64,000 nucleotides of DNA from assembly GCF_002858805.1 (NCBI RefSeq), contig NZ_PJZI01000016.1, forward strand, positions 34,551 to 98,550, written 5' to 3'. This stretch comes from Chimaeribacter arupi (GTDB lineage: Bacteria > Pseudomonadota > Gammaproteobacteria > Enterobacterales > Enterobacteriaceae). The position numbers and the translations under genes are program-made. Of the stretch, positions 19,565 through 28,917 are shown in pieces. The notes under the pieces were generated by a model, which worked only from the letters and a program-made list of their open reading frames with translations, was not told where the DNA came from and did not search any database. The number at the start of each line of letters is the position of its first letter. Position 1 is the stretch's first letter.

Positions 19565-20521
19565 ATGAATCATATGCAAACTTTGAAAAATGACTTGTCT
19601 GTTATCGAAAAAGTAGTACCGCGCGGCAGTAAAATTATTTATCTGGACTATCCGCTGCATCTGAACGTGGGCGACTTGCTGATTTTGAAAGGGGCAGAAC
19701 AATTTTTTAAAGAGAACAACTATGATGTGCTGGTTCGCCGCTCGGACCAGACCAGTATGCAGTATGTGGAAAAAACCCAGAGCATTCCGCAGGATGTCAC
19801 CATCGTACTGCACGGTGGCGGCAACTTCGGTGACCTCTACCCGGCGCACCAGCGCCTTCGTGAGGCGGTAGTCACCAAGTTTAAACATAACCGGGTGATC
19901 ATCTTGCCGCAGACCGTGCACTTCAAAGATCAGGCGAACCTGGAGGCATCCGGCCGCATCTTTAAGCAGCACCCAAACCTGACCATCTTCTGCCGCGACA
20001 CCAACAGCAAGAAGATCCTGGAGACCCACTTCTGCGACAACGTGGTACTCTGCCCGGATATGGCCCACTCCCTGTGGAACGTTTTCCCGCAACAGCGTAA
20101 AGAGAACATCAAACACGACCGGATGTGGATGATCCGCCGTGACATCGAAGAAACCAACCTGAGCGGCCTCGGCGAAACGCCGGACCCGGCGCACTGTGTT
20201 GACTGGCACGATATCTGTACCGACCGCGATCGCGAGTTCATGGTAATGATGCACCGCTTTGAACGCCTGAACCGCAAGATCCCGGGCAACCTGTTCCCGA
20301 CCACCCGCATGTGGTATCGCTATACTGACAAGCTGGTGGCACGGGTCAATGAGCTGTTCATGTCATATCAGTCAGTGACCACCTCACGTATGCACGGCCA
20401 TATCCTGTGCTGCCTGCTGAAGATGGATACCCGGCTGCTGGATAACTCTTATGGCAAGAACTCCGGTTACTATGAATCCTGGACCAAGTCGGTTCCCGGC
20501 TGTGAGTTAGTGAAACTATGA
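19565..20521 (+). CDS. Polysaccharide pyruvyl transferase family protein
   Basis: A 318-residue protein of the polysaccharide pyruvyl transferase family: DYPLHLNVGDLLILKGAEQFF near the start, VLHGGGNFGDLYPAHQRLRE (the conserved GGGNxGD loop), ILPQTVHF, CRDTNS, CPDMAHSLW and the C-terminal SRMHGHILCCLL. It is shorter than and different from E. coli WcaK and closer to the ExoV/EpsO-like branch. It would place a ketal-linked pyruvate on a sugar, adding negative charge. ATG 19565 is preferred since the GGGCGGA site is 9 bases upstream; ATG 19556 abuts that site. ATGA overlap links it to the next gene. Confidence 0.88.
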   Translation: MNHMQTLKNDLSVIEKVVPRGSKIIYLDYPLHLNVGDLLILKGAEQFFKENNYDVLVRRSDQTSMQYVEKTQSIPQDVTIVLHGGGNFGDLYPAHQRLREAVVTKFKHNRVIILPQTVHFKDQANLEASGRIFKQHPNLTIFCRDTNSKKILETHFCDNVVLCPDMAHSLWNVFPQQRKENIKHDRMWMIRRDIEETNLSGLGETPDPAHCVDWHDICTDRDREFMVMMHRFERLNRKIPGNLFPTTRMWYRYTDKLVARVNELFMSYQSVTTSRMHGHILCCLLKMDTRLLDNSYGKNSGYYESWTKSVPGCELVKL

Positions 20522-21516
20522 GCACAGACAAATCATCTGCGACACTTTCCGTCATTATCCCGGTATACAACGTCAAAAATTACCTGGAGACCGCGGTCGA
20601 TTCGATCCTGAACCAGACGGTAATGCCGTCTGAGGTGGTGATCGTTGATGACGGCTCCACGGACGGCTCCGGCGATATGCTGGAGCAGTTGTACGGGCAT
20701 ATTCCTTTTGTGCGTATTGTTCATACGGAGAACCGGGGCCTCGGCGAGGCCCGTAATGAAGGTAACCGCCACGCCACCGGCGACTACATCTACTATTTCG
20801 ACTCCGATGACGTCGCGGTGCCGACGCTGGTGGAGAGCTTTTACCGCCACCTGGCTGCCTACCCGGCGCTGGACATCTACTGCTTCTCTGCGGCGTCGTT
20901 CTGGGATGTGGTGCCGGAAGACCCGGAGGCCGCCAAACTGTTGCCGCAGTATGATCGTCAGCTCAACCAGGCGTATGAGAGCGGCGTCAGCGCGTTTAAT
21001 ATCCTGTCCGAGCGCAGCGCGTTTTACCCGAACGCCTGGCTGTATGTGTTCCGCCGCTCGCTGATTGTCGACAACAACCTCTGGTTTATGCCGATCATCC
21101 ACGAGGATGAGGAGTTCACGCCGCGCCTGTTCTTTGTGGCCCAGCAGGTGGTCTCTTCCACCGAGGTGCTGTTCCGCCGCCGGGTGCGCATGGGCTCGAT
21201 CATGCAGACCAACCGCAGCGAGCGGAACGTCATCGGCTATATCGAGAGCATCCGCAGCCTGGAAGCGCTGAAAGCCCAGGCGCAGGACAGCACGGTGATC
21301 AAAAACCTCTCTACCCGTATCCTGAATAACATCATCGCCATCTACCGCATCCTGAAAGAGGATGGCGTGGTGCTGTCGGAGGAGAGCAGCCGCCGGTTCA
21401 ACGATTTGCTGGAGCGCAACAGCACCCCGCAGGTCAAGCTGGCCGGCCGCAGCCTGTTCGCCTTCCGCGTCTATAACTTTGCCCAGCGCCGCGCAAAACA
21501 GCTGTTCGGCAGCTGA
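20518..21516 (+). CDS. GT2 family glycosyltransferase
   Basis: A 332-residue GT-A enzyme: SVIIPVYNVKNYLETAVDSIL, VVIVDDGSTDGSGDM, ENRGLGEARNEGNRHATGDYIYYFDSDD (DXD near residue 100) and IIHEDEEFTPRLFF. The C-terminal 100 residues are helical. It is translationally coupled to the pyruvyl transferase by ATGA and ends the exopolysaccharide transferase set. Position corresponds to wcaL/amsK, but those are of the GT4 type in reference clusters, so I assign only the family. Donor sugar unknown. Confidence 0.86.
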   Translation: MSTDKSSATLSVIIPVYNVKNYLETAVDSILNQTVMPSEVVIVDDGSTDGSGDMLEQLYGHIPFVRIVHTENRGLGEARNEGNRHATGDYIYYFDSDDVAVPTLVESFYRHLAAYPALDIYCFSAASFWDVVPEDPEAAKLLPQYDRQLNQAYESGVSAFNILSERSAFYPNAWLYVFRRSLIVDNNLWFMPIIHEDEEFTPRLFFVAQQVVSSTEVLFRRRVRMGSIMQTNRSERNVIGYIESIRSLEALKAQAQDSTVIKNLSTRILNNIIAIYRILKEDGVVLSEESSRRFNDLLERNSTPQVKLAGRSLFAFRVYNFAQRRAKQLFGS

Positions 21517-21532
21517 TCGCCCGGCCCCCGTG

Positions 21533-21567
21533 ACAGCCCCGGAGGCAATACGCCCGCCGGGGGCTGT
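21533..21567 (+). terminator. Hairpin after the last exopolysaccharide GT gene
   Basis: ACAGCCCC (21533-21540) pairs with GGGGCTGT (21560-21567), and GG/CC can extend it inward. It lies right after the GT2 stop and before galE. There is no T-run, so termination is likely partial or Rho-dependent. Confidence 0.55.
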
Positions 21568-21670
21568 CCGTCTGGGGAGACGTGCGGTATGATGAAAAAA
21601 GAGTGAAATTGCAACACGTTACCCATCTATCTTTTTGTCAGTCTGGCCGATGTGCCAATCAGGAGTGACT

Positions 21671-22687
21671 ATGTCTATTCTCGTTACCGGCGGTGCCGGT
21701 TTTATCGGTTCTCATACGGTGCTCAGCCTGTTGTCACGCGGTGACGACGTGGTGGTGCTGGATAACCTCTCCAACGCGTCTGCGGAGTCCCTGCACCGGG
21801 TCGAGCAACTGGCCGGCAAAGCCCCGGCCTTCTACCAGGGCGACATCCTTGACCGTGCCTGCCTGCAAACCATTTTTGCTGAGCACCAGATTGACGCGGT
21901 GATCCACTTCGCCGGCCTGAAAGCCGTTGGGGAATCGACCCGCAAGCCGCTGGAGTATTACGAGAATAACGTCAGCGGCACCGTGGTGCTGCTGGAAGAG
22001 ATGCGCCGCGCCGGCGTCTACAACTTTATTTTCAGCTCCTCTGCCACCGTGTACGGCACTGATGCGCCGGTCCCTTACGTGGAGACCACCCCGATCGGCG
22101 GCACCACCAGCCCGTACGGCACTTCCAAGCTGATGGTGGAGCAGATCCTGAAGGATTACGCCAAAGCGGATGAGAAGTTCAAGGTCATCGCCCTGCGTTA
22201 CTTCAACCCGGTGGGTGCCCATGAGTCCGGCCTGATTGGCGAAGACCCGAACGGCATCCCGAACAACCTGCTGCCTTACATCGCCCAGGTGGCGATCGGC
22301 AAACTCGAGTCGCTGGGGATTTTCGGCGGCGACTACGAGACCAAAGACGGCACCGGCGTGCGTGACTACATCCATGTGATGGATCTGGCGGAAGGCCACC
22401 TGAAGGCGATGGATCACCTGCCGAACCTGCAGGGTTACAAAGCCTACAACCTCGGTGCCGGTGTGGGTTACTCGGTGCTGGAGATGGTGCAGGCATTCGA
22501 GAAGGCATCCGGCCGTAAAGTGCCGTACAGCATCAAGCCGCGCCGCGACGGCGACCTGCCGGCCTTCTGGGCCGATGCCCGCCTGGCCAAGCAGGAACTG
22601 GACTGGGAAGTCACGCGTGACCTCGACACCATGATGCGTGATACCTGGAACTGGCAGAGCAAGAACCCGAACGGCTATAAGGCGTAA
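21671..22687 (+). CDS. galE: UDP-glucose 4-epimerase
   Basis: A 338-residue extended SDR, the exact family length. It has the NAD loop GGAGFIGSH near residue 7, SSSATVYG, the catalytic pair in SPYGTSK (Tyr-x3-Lys), [25 protein letters not shown] and the [10 protein letters not shown] substrate region. It interconverts UDP-glucose and UDP-galactose, supplying UDP-Gal to the AmsG-type initiating enzyme. AGGAG at 21661-21665 fixes ATG 21671. galE closes the exopolysaccharide locus, as in amylovoran and stewartan clusters. Confidence 0.97.
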   Translation: MSILVTGGAGFIGSHTVLSLLSRGDDVVVLDNLSNASAESLHRVEQLAGKAPAFYQGDILDRACLQTIFAEHQIDAVIHFAGLKAVGESTRKPLEYYENNVSGTVVLLEEMRRAGVYNFIFSSSATVYGTDAPVPYVETTPIGGTTSPYGTSKLMVEQILKDYAKADEKFKVIALRYFNPVGAHESGLIGEDPNGIPNNLLPYIAQVAIGKLESLGIFGGDYETKDGTGVRDYIHVMDLAEGHLKAMDHLPNLQGYKAYNLGAGVGYSVLEMVQAFEKASGRKVPYSIKPRRDGDLPAFWADARLAKQELDWEVTRDLDTMMRDTWNWQSKNPNGYKA

Positions 22688-22703
22688 TTGCCGGCTGTTG
22701 ACG

Positions 22704-22728
22704 AAAGGCACCTGCGGGTGCCTTTTTT
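22704..22728 (+). terminator. Intrinsic terminator after galE
   Basis: AAAGGCACC (22704-22712) pairs with GGTGCCTTT (22717-22725) across TGCG, followed by a run of T. This is the first textbook Rho-independent terminator in the + strand since the window start and marks the end of the exopolysaccharide operon. Confidence 0.9.
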
Positions 22729-22791
22729 GATCGCAGCGCTTTTTTTCCAGACAGGGCAGGGGGTTAGCCAGGCATAATTCGCTGCGGGATC

Positions 22792-22819
22792 TGGTCAGGC
22801 AGCGGGCAGCGTGTATACT
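22792..22819 (+). promoter_or_regulatory. Putative sigma-70 promoter of the second galU
   Basis: TGGTCA at 22792-22797 and TATACT at 22814-22819 are 16 bp apart. The -10 hexamer is good and the -35 matches four of six positions. It lies after the galE terminator and about 125 bp before galU, leaving a leader of about 120 bases. Confidence 0.5.
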
Positions 22820-22946
22820 GCGGCGGCGCGAATTCGGATTATTCGCACTGTTATGTCAGCGGACGTACACGCAACACAGCCCGGCCAGGGCGGTGCGGGC
22901 GGGGCTTCCGCTGCCCCTGGTTACCCGCGAAGAGGTAAGTGAAATC

Positions 22947-23834
22947 ATGATGAAAGCCGTTATCCCGGTTGCCGGCCTGGGCACCCGTATGTTGCCCGCC
23001 ACCAAGGCGATCCCGAAAGAGATGCTGCCGATTGTGGATAAGCCCCTGATCCAGTACATCGTCAATGAGTGCGCGGCCGCCGGCATCAAAGAGATTATTC
23101 TGGTGACCCACTCCTCCAAAAATGCCATTGAGAACCACTTCGACACCTCGTTCGAACTCGAGAGTATGCTGGAGTCGCGCGTCAAACGGCAGTTGCTGGA
23201 CGAAGTGCAGTCCATCTGCCCGAAAGGCGTCACGGTGATGAACGTGCGCCAGGGGCACTCCAAGGGGCTGGGCCATGCGATCCTCTGCGCCCGCCCGCTG
23301 ATTGGCGATGCACCGTTCGCCGTGCTGCTGCCGGACGTGCTGATGGATGATGTCTCCTGCGACCTGAAGAAGGACAACCTGGCCGCGATGCTGGCGCGTT
23401 TTGAGGAGAGCCAGACCAGCCAGATCATGGTCGAGCCGGTGCCGCAGCAGGACGTGTCCAAATACGGCATCGTGGATTGTGCCGGCAAGGCACTGGCGGC
23501 CGGCGCTTCCACGCCGATGCACGCGATTATTGAGAAGCCGGACGCTGACAACGCGCCGTCAAACCTGGCGGTGGTGGGCCGTTATGTGCTGTCGAAAGAG
23601 ATCTGGCCGCTGTTGCAGGTGACGCCATACGGTGCCGGTAATGAGATCCAGCTCACCGACGCCATCGCCATGCTGATGGCCGAACACCCGGTGGAAGCCT
23701 ATGCGATTGTTGGCCGCTCGCACGACTGCGGCGACAAATTCGGCTACCTGAAAGCCTTCGTCGAGTACGGGATGCGCCACCCGACCCAGGGCGCAGCATT
23801 CAGCGCCTGGCTGAAACAGACCCTGGCTTCCTGA
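22947..23834 (+). CDS. galU: UTP-glucose-1-phosphate uridylyltransferase, GalU-type (second copy)
   Basis: A 295-residue GalU with [32 protein letters not shown] and [12 protein letters not shown], the catalytic-type residues of GalU. It differs from the copy at 13927 at many positions, so it is a diverged paralogue. ATG 22947 (or 22950) is the likely start, giving M(M)KAVIPVAG; the longer in-frame extension to 22893 lacks support. The gene stands alone between a terminator and a bidirectional terminator and has its own promoter candidate, which suggests the housekeeping copy. Confidence 0.92.
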   Translation: MMKAVIPVAGLGTRMLPATKAIPKEMLPIVDKPLIQYIVNECAAAGIKEIILVTHSSKNAIENHFDTSFELESMLESRVKRQLLDEVQSICPKGVTVMNVRQGHSKGLGHAILCARPLIGDAPFAVLLPDVLMDDVSCDLKKDNLAAMLARFEESQTSQIMVEPVPQQDVSKYGIVDCAGKALAAGASTPMHAIIEKPDADNAPSNLAVVGRYVLSKEIWPLLQVTPYGAGNEIQLTDAIAMLMAEHPVEAYAIVGRSHDCGDKFGYLKAFVEYGMRHPTQGAAFSAWLKQTLAS

Positions 23835-23858
23835 GCCGCGCGGTAAACGCACACCATA

Positions 23859-23888
23859 AAAAAAGCACAGCCTGCGCTGTGCTTTTTT
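23859..23888. terminator. Bidirectional terminator between galU and rmlA
   Basis: AAAAAAGCACAG (23859-23870) pairs with CTGTGCTTTTTT (23877-23888) across CCTGCG. A-run on one side and T-run on the other serve both convergent genes, galU on + and rmlA on -. Confidence 0.92.
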
Positions 23889-23905
23889 GTTCTGCCTGGC
23901 CGCAA

Positions 23906-24772
23906 TTATTCTGCGATCAGGTCTTTCAGGTATTGCCCATAAGCGGTTTTCGCCAGCATCTGCGCCTGCTCCGCTACCTGCTCAGCACTCAGCCAGCCCT
24001 TGCGGAACGCAATCTCTTCCAGGCACGCGACTTTGAAGCCCTGACGCTTTTCAATGGTGTGAATGAACTGTGACGCCTCAACCAGGCTGTCATGGGTGCC
24101 GGTATCCAGCCAGGCAAAACCGCGCCCCAGCAGTTCCACTTTCAGCTCACCCTGTTGCAGGTACATTTCATTCAGGGTGGTGATTTCCAGCTCGCCGCGG
24201 TGCGAGGGCTTGACCTGCTTGGCCATCTCCACCACACGCTCGTCGTAGAAATAGAGCCCGGTCACCGCCCAGTGGGATTTCGGTTGCAGCGGCTTCTCTT
24301 CGATCGACAGGGCATTGAAGTTGTCATCGAACTCCACCACGCCAAAGCGCTCCGGGTCCATCACCTGATAGCCGAACACCGTGGCGCCGTGGGTGCGCTC
24401 AGCAACGGATTCCAGCTTCTTGCCGAAGCTCTGGCCGAAGTAGATGTTATCCCCCAGCACCAGCGCGCAGCGTTCGCCGTTGATGAACTCCTCACCGATG
24501 ATAAACGCCTGGGCCAGGCCATCCGGGGACGGCTGCTCAGCATACGAGAGGGACAGGCCAAACTGCGCACCGTCACCCAGCAGGCGTTTAAAGGCCGGCA
24601 GGTCATCCGGCGTGCTGATGATCAAAATCTCCCGGATACCGGCCAGCATCAGCACGGAGATCGGGTAGTAAATCATCGGCTTATCATAAATAGGAAGCAG
24701 TTGCTTCGAGATGCCGCGTGTAATCGGGTAAAGGCGGGTGCCGGAGCCGCCCGCTAAAACGATGCCTTTCAT
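23906..24772 (-). CDS. rmlA: Glucose-1-phosphate thymidylyltransferase
   Basis: A 288-residue RmlA/Rfb[21 protein letters not shown] nucleotide loop, [31 protein letters not shown] and [10 protein letters not shown]. It makes dTDP-glucose from glucose-1-phosphate and dTTP, the first step to dTDP-L-rhamnose. The start at 24772 gives the family N-terminus and follows an AAGGTGAG ribosome site. It lies 19 bp after rmlB on the minus strand, so rmlB-rmlA is one unit that ends at the bidirectional terminator. Confidence 0.97.
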   Translation of the reverse strand: MKGIVLAGGSGTRLYPITRGISKQLLPIYDKPMIYYPISVLMLAGIREILIISTPDDLPAFKRLLGDGAQFGLSLSYAEQPSPDGLAQAFIIGEEFINGERCALVLGDNIYFGQSFGKKLESVAERTHGATVFGYQVMDPERFGVVEFDDNFNALSIEEKPLQPKSHWAVTGLYFYDERVVEMAKQVKPSHRGELEITTLNEMYLQQGELKVELLGRGFAWLDTGTHDSLVEASQFIHTIEKRQGFKVACLEEIAFRKGWLSAEQVAEQAQMLAKTAYGQYLKDLIAE

Positions 24773-24791
24773 TGACTCACCTTCCAGGTAA

Positions 24792-25856
24792 TTATTTTTG
24801 CAGGCCGAGACGCTCGCCGGCGTAAGCACCGTTTTGCACGCGCTGCCACCACTCTTTATTGTTCAGGTACCACTGCACGGTTTTCAGGATACCGCTTTCA
24901 AACGTCTCTTCCGGTGTCCAGCCCAGGGTGCGCTCAATTTTGCTGGCATCAATGGCGTAGCGCATATCGTGGCCCGGACGATCGGTAACATACGTGATCA
25001 GGTCAGCAAAGTGGGTGACGCCCGCAGGTTTTTCAGCGATCAGCTCATCCAGGATGCCGCAGATGGTTTTCACCACGTCGATGTTTTTGCGCTCGTTATG
25101 GCCGCCGATGTTGTAGGTTTCACCAATCTCGCCTTCGGTGACCACCTTATACAGTGCGCGCGCGTGGTCTTCGACGTACAGCCAGTCACGGATCTGCTGG
25201 CCGTTGCCGTATACCGGCAGCGGTTTCCCGGCCAGCGCGTTCAGGATGATCAGCGGGATCAGTTTTTCCGGGAAGTGGTAAGGGCCATAGTTGTTCGAGC
25301 AGTTGGTCACCAGCGTCGGCAGGCCGTAGGTACGCTGCCAGGCGCGCACCAGATGGTCGCTGGAGGCTTTCGAGGCAGAGTAAGGGCTGCTCGGCGCGTA
25401 CGGGGTGGTTTCGGTAAACAGGTCATCAGTGCCGTGCAGGTCACCATACACCTCATCGGTGGAGATATGGTGCAGGCGGAAGGCCGCCTTGCGCTCACCG
25501 TCCAGGGTGCCCCAGTAGTGGCGGGCCGCTTCCAGCAGGGAGTAGGTGCCGATGATGTTGGTTTCGATAAAAGCGGCCGGGCCGTCGATAGAGCGGTCAA
25601 CATGGCTCTCAGCGGCCAGGTGCATCACAACGTCAGGCTGGTAATCGGCAAACAGCGTATCGAGGGCAGGGCGGTCGCAGATGTCCACCTGCGCGAAATG
25701 ATAACGTGCATTGTCCGCCACTGCGGCCAGCGACTCCAGGTTCCCTGCATAGGTGAGGCTGTCCACCACCAGAACGCTGTCGTCCGTGTGGTTAATGATG
25801 TGGCGCACCACCGCCGAACCGATGAACCCTGCTCCACCCGTAACCAAAATTTTCAT
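24792..25856 (-). CDS. rmlB: dTDP-glucose 4,6-dehydratase
   Basis: A 354-residue SDR enzyme with [26 protein letters not shown], the STDEVYGD stretch that holds the Thr-Asp-Glu catalytic triad, [14 protein letters not shown] (Tyr-x3-Lys) and [13 protein letters not shown]. It converts dTDP-glucose to the 4-keto-6-deoxy sugar. It is first in the minus-strand rmlBA unit and faces rmlC across a 603-bp gap. Confidence 0.97.
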   Translation of the reverse strand: MKILVTGGAGFIGSAVVRHIINHTDDSVLVVDSLTYAGNLESLAAVADNARYHFAQVDICDRPALDTLFADYQPDVVMHLAAESHVDRSIDGPAAFIETNIIGTYSLLEAARHYWGTLDGERKAAFRLHHISTDEVYGDLHGTDDLFTETTPYAPSSPYSASKASSDHLVRAWQRTYGLPTLVTNCSNNYGPYHFPEKLIPLIILNALAGKPLPVYGNGQQIRDWLYVEDHARALYKVVTEGEIGETYNIGGHNERKNIDVVKTICGILDELIAEKPAGVTHFADLITYVTDRPGHDMRYAIDASKIERTLGWTPEETFESGILKTVQWYLNNKEWWQRVQNGAYAGERLGLQK

Positions 25857-26459
25857 AAACGTAGACTCATATCTGGAATATTTACTCTCACGTCACTGCC
25901 GTGAGTCGCTCAGACGTATCGATGGCACCCGCTGCCGGATGCAACACCCTGATACAAAACCGACGAATTATACCTGTTGGCAAGATATGCTCAACAGGAA
26001 TGGTCGAGGATTTAAAGATAAGTGAAACTGACGTATTTCTTATTTTTCAGATTAATCGCAAAGAAAAACAGAATAGCCGGATCGGCAAGGGATTTTATTG
26101 GTCAATAATACGCCTCAATAAAATAAACCCTAAAACTAATAGGAAGCTAATTATGCAGGGAATAGCGTACGGGGCAGAAAAGAACGCTGCCCGCGGGCGA
26201 ACGTGCGCCTTAAACAGGTCAGGCCAAACGCGTGTGAAAAGGAGTTGTGAAGTAGAACGCGGAACGTGTAACCTTCACCCTGTTTAACCCGAGATATTTC
26301 CTTTAAGAAGGTTCTGGCATAACGATCATTGTGCTACCATTTTGGGGTAAATAACACCCGCAATCAGGCGCATAATTGATGTGTTTTGATAGGATATTTT
26401 CCCAGCGGAATGAGATATCGGCAGCACGTTTGCGTGTCAGTATATGAGTGAATGACGAA
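25857..26459. promoter_or_regulatory. AT-rich 603-bp control region between divergent rmlBA and rmlCD
   Basis: This stretch is clearly richer in A and T than its neighbours, especially from about 25960 to 26160 and 26320 to 26460. Promoters for both rml units must lie here or upstream. I see no convincing sigma-70 pair on either strand and no JUMPstart/ops element (GGCGGTAG core) on either strand. A 128-codon open frame at 25901-26287 has no recognisable features and weak codon quality, so I do not call it a gene. Confidence 0.5.
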
Positions 26460-26993
26460 ATGAATGTGATTGAGACCCGGGTAAAAGGTGTAAAACTGAT
26501 CGAGCCAAAGGTATTTGGCGATCAGCGCGGCTTCTTTTTAGAAACATTCCAGCGGGATCGCTATCAGGAAATGCTTGATATTGATCTGGAATTTGTTCAG
26601 GACAACCACTCGCGCTCCTCGCAGGGTGTATTGCGCGGCCTCCATTTCCAGACCGCCAGGCCACAGGGTAAACTGGTGCGTGTGGTACGGGGCGAAGTGT
26701 TTGATGTCGTGGTCGATATCCGGCCGGATTCCCCCTCGTTCAAACAATGGGTGGGCGTGACGCTGTCTGAAGAGAACAAAAACCAGCTGTGGGTACCGCC
26801 TGGCCTGGCGCACGGGTTTGTCGTGATTTCAGAGTTTGCCGATTTTGAATACAAGTGCACGGATTACTATGATCCGGCCAACGAAGGCTGCCTGATTTGG
26901 AACGACCCGGACGTCGGCATCGAATGGCCGGTGGCTGAGCCGCGGCTTTCCGCGAAAGACCAGCTGGGCAAAACGTTCTCTGAATTGTTCTGA
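26460..26993 (+). CDS. rmlC: dTDP-4-dehydrorhamnose 3,5-epimerase
   Basis: A 177-residue cupin epimerase: GVKLIEPKVFGDQRGFFLET, DNHSRSSQGVLRGLHFQ with the catalytic His, GKLVRVVRGEVFDVVVDIR, LWVPPGLAHGF and YKCTDYYDP, all hallmark RmlC text. ATG 26460 is preferred, although the ribosome site is weak; an in-frame GTG sits four codons upstream. It starts the + strand rml pair, followed by a terminator-like hairpin and rmlD. Confidence 0.96.
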   Translation: MNVIETRVKGVKLIEPKVFGDQRGFFLETFQRDRYQEMLDIDLEFVQDNHSRSSQGVLRGLHFQTARPQGKLVRVVRGEVFDVVVDIRPDSPSFKQWVGVTLSEENKNQLWVPPGLAHGFVVISEFADFEYKCTDYYDPANEGCLIWNDPDVGIEWPVAEPRLSAKDQLGKTFSELF

Positions 26994-27014
26994 ACAGACG
27001 CAATGCCTTTACTG

Positions 27015-27042
27015 AGGCCCCGGGGAAACCCCGGGGCCTTTT
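27015..27042 (+). terminator. Intrinsic terminator or attenuator between rmlC and rmlD
   Basis: AGGCCCCGGGG (27015-27025) pairs with CCCCGGGGCCT (27029-27039) across AAA and is followed by four T. The 11-bp GC-rich stem is strong. Since rmlD follows 52 bp later without a clear promoter, partial readthrough seems likely. Confidence 0.75.
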
Positions 27043-27093
27043 CCCTTATAAAGGCTGAGTGACCGATCTTTATTCAAGGTAATAAAAACGATT

Positions 27094-27966
27094 ATGAAAC
27101 TGTTGATTGTTGGCGGGGCCGGGCAGGTCGGCAAGGAGCTGGTAAGCCGTGCACCGGCAGACTGGGAGATTCTGGCGGTAGACCGCCAACAGCTCGATAT
27201 TACTGACAGCGCAGCGGTTCACCGTCAGGTGACGGGCTTTGGCCCCGATGTCATCATTAATGCGGCGGCCTACACCGCCGTTGACCGCGCAGAGAGCGAG
27301 CAGGCACTGGCTTACGCCATTAACCGTGACGGCCCAGCGGCCCTGGCGGCAGCGGCGGCGTCCACCGGCGCGGCATTACTGCATATCTCCACGGATTATG
27401 TTTTCCCCGGCGATAAAGCCGGCACGTACCAGGAAGATGACCAGACCGGGCCGACCGGTGTGTACGGTGCCAGCAAACTGGCCGGGGAAGAGGCGGTTGC
27501 GGCGGCCTGCCCACGCCATATTATCTTGCGCACGGCCTGGGTGTTTGGTGCCCACGGCAATAATTTTGTGAAGACCATGATTCGCCTGGCACGGGATCGT
27601 GACCAGCTCTCCGTAGTCAGTGACCAGCTGGGCAGCCCCACCTATGCGGGCGATATCGCTGACACGCTGCTGGCCATCGCGCGCCGGGTGGCCGGCAAGC
27701 CGGACGCGCCGTGGGGCGTTTACCATTACAGCGGGGCCCCTTATACCTGCTGGTCTGATTTTGCCGGTGCCTTGCTGGATCAGGCGGTCGCCGCCGGCAT
27801 CATTGCCGCAAAACCACGCATCAACCCTATTACCACGGCAGAATACCCCACGCCTGCGCAACGCCCGGCCAACTCCCGGCTGGATTGCCGCAAAATTGAG
27901 GCGGCGTTCGGGATTGCCCCCAGCGACTGGCAGGCTGCCCTGCGTGATATCACCCGCTATGCGTAA
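27094..27966 (+). CDS. rmlD: dTDP-4-dehydrorhamnose reductase
   Basis: A 290-residue SDR with the GGAGQVGKEL nucleotide loop, INAAAYTAVDRAE, HISTDYVFPGDK, YGASKLAGE (Tyr-x3-Lys) and RTAWVFG. It reduces the 4-keto sugar to dTDP-L-rhamnose with NAD(P)H. With rmlA, rmlB and rmlC the pathway in this window is complete, though the genes sit in two divergent units. The next gene, wzm, starts 117 bp later. Confidence 0.96.
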   Translation: MKLLIVGGAGQVGKELVSRAPADWEILAVDRQQLDITDSAAVHRQVTGFGPDVIINAAAYTAVDRAESEQALAYAINRDGPAALAAAAASTGAALLHISTDYVFPGDKAGTYQEDDQTGPTGVYGASKLAGEEAVAAACPRHIILRTAWVFGAHGNNFVKTMIRLARDRDQLSVVSDQLGSPTYAGDIADTLLAIARRVAGKPDAPWGVYHYSGAPYTCWSDFAGALLDQAVAAGIIAAKPRINPITTAEYPTPAQRPANSRLDCRKIEAAFGIAPSDWQAALRDITRYA

Positions 27967-28083
27967 CGGCATGGCTCAGTAATGCTGGTTCACCATACCC
28001 CTGTAAGCCTCTGCCTGCCGCCCGTTTTGCGCGGCAGGCAACATGTGCCGGCAGGGTTCAGGACGTAAGGTAAGAGAAAGGTA

Positions 28084-28917
28084 ATGAATCCACATTCACG
28101 TAAGCCCACCTCGCTGCTCTCGCTGGCAGCCACTACCTGGGGGCACCGGAACCTCATTTTTCAGATGGCCAAACGGGATGTTATCGGCCGTTACAAAGGT
28201 TCGGTCATGGGGCTGCTCTGGTCCTTTATTAACCCGATATTTATGCTGGCGGTCTACACGCTGGTGTTCTCCGTGGTCTTTAAGGCCCGCTGGGCCGGTG
28301 GCGGTGCCACAGAGTCCAAAACCGATTTTGCCGTCATCCTGTTTGTCGGCCTGATTATTCACGGGCTGTTTTCCGAGGTGCTTAACCGCGCGCCGTTCCT
28401 GATTGTGCAAAATGCGAACTATGTCAAAAAGGTGGTGTTTCCGCTGGAAATCCTGCCTATCGTGACCCTCTGCTCGGTGCTGTTCCACAGCCTGATAAGC
28501 CTTATCGTGCTGGTGATTGCCTTCTTTATCTTTAATGGCTTCCTGCACTGGACGGCGATATTTGCGCCGCTGGTCTTTTTGCCTTTGCTGTTCCTGACGC
28601 TGGGGCTGGCGTGGTTTGTCGCGTCACTCGGGGTGTTTCTCCGGGACGTCGGCCAGACCGTGTCACTGCTGATGATCGTGACCATGTACCTGTCCACGGT
28701 GTTTTTCCCGATTTCTGCCCTGCCGCAAGAGCTGCAGCCCGTCATTCTGCTGAATCCGCTGACCTTTATTATTGAGCAGGCCAGGGCGGTATTGATCTGG
28801 GGAAAAATGCCTGATTTTGCCGGCCTGGGCACCTATGCCCTGGTTGCCCTGGGTGTGATGTGGCTGGGTTATGCCTGGTTCCAAAAGACGAGAAAAGGGT
28901 TTGCTGATGTCCTCTGA
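28084..28917 (+). CDS. wzm: O-polysaccharide ABC transporter permease Wzm
   Basis: A 277-residue ABC-2 type permease with six membrane helices. Features include the amphipathic N-terminal RDVIGRYKGSVMGLLWSFINPI, the periplasmic-gate segment NRAPFLIVQNANYVKKVVFPLEILP, and FFPISALPQ before the last helices. Wzm forms the membrane channel that exports undecaprenyl-linked O-polysaccharide. A GAGAAAGGTA ribosome site precedes ATG 28084. Its end overlaps wzt by 11 bp. Confidence 0.95.
   Translation: MNPHSRKPTSLLSLAATTWGHRNLIFQMAKRDVIGRYKGSVMGLLWSFINPIFMLAVYTLVFSVVFKARWAGGGATESKTDFAVILFVGLIIHGLFSEVLNRAPFLIVQNANYVKKVVFPLEILPIVTLCSVLFHSLISLIVLVIAFFIFNGFLHWTAIFAPLVFLPLLFLTLGLAWFVASLGVFLRDVGQTVSLLMIVTMYLSTVFFPISALPQELQPVILLNPLTFIIEQARAVLIWGKMPDFAGLGTYALVALGVMWLGYAWFQKTRKGFADVL

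Noticed and set aside
25901..26287. 128-codon frame in the rmlB-rmlC gap
   Set aside because: No recognisable motif, membrane segment or good ribosome site, and the gap is the natural control region for two divergent units.
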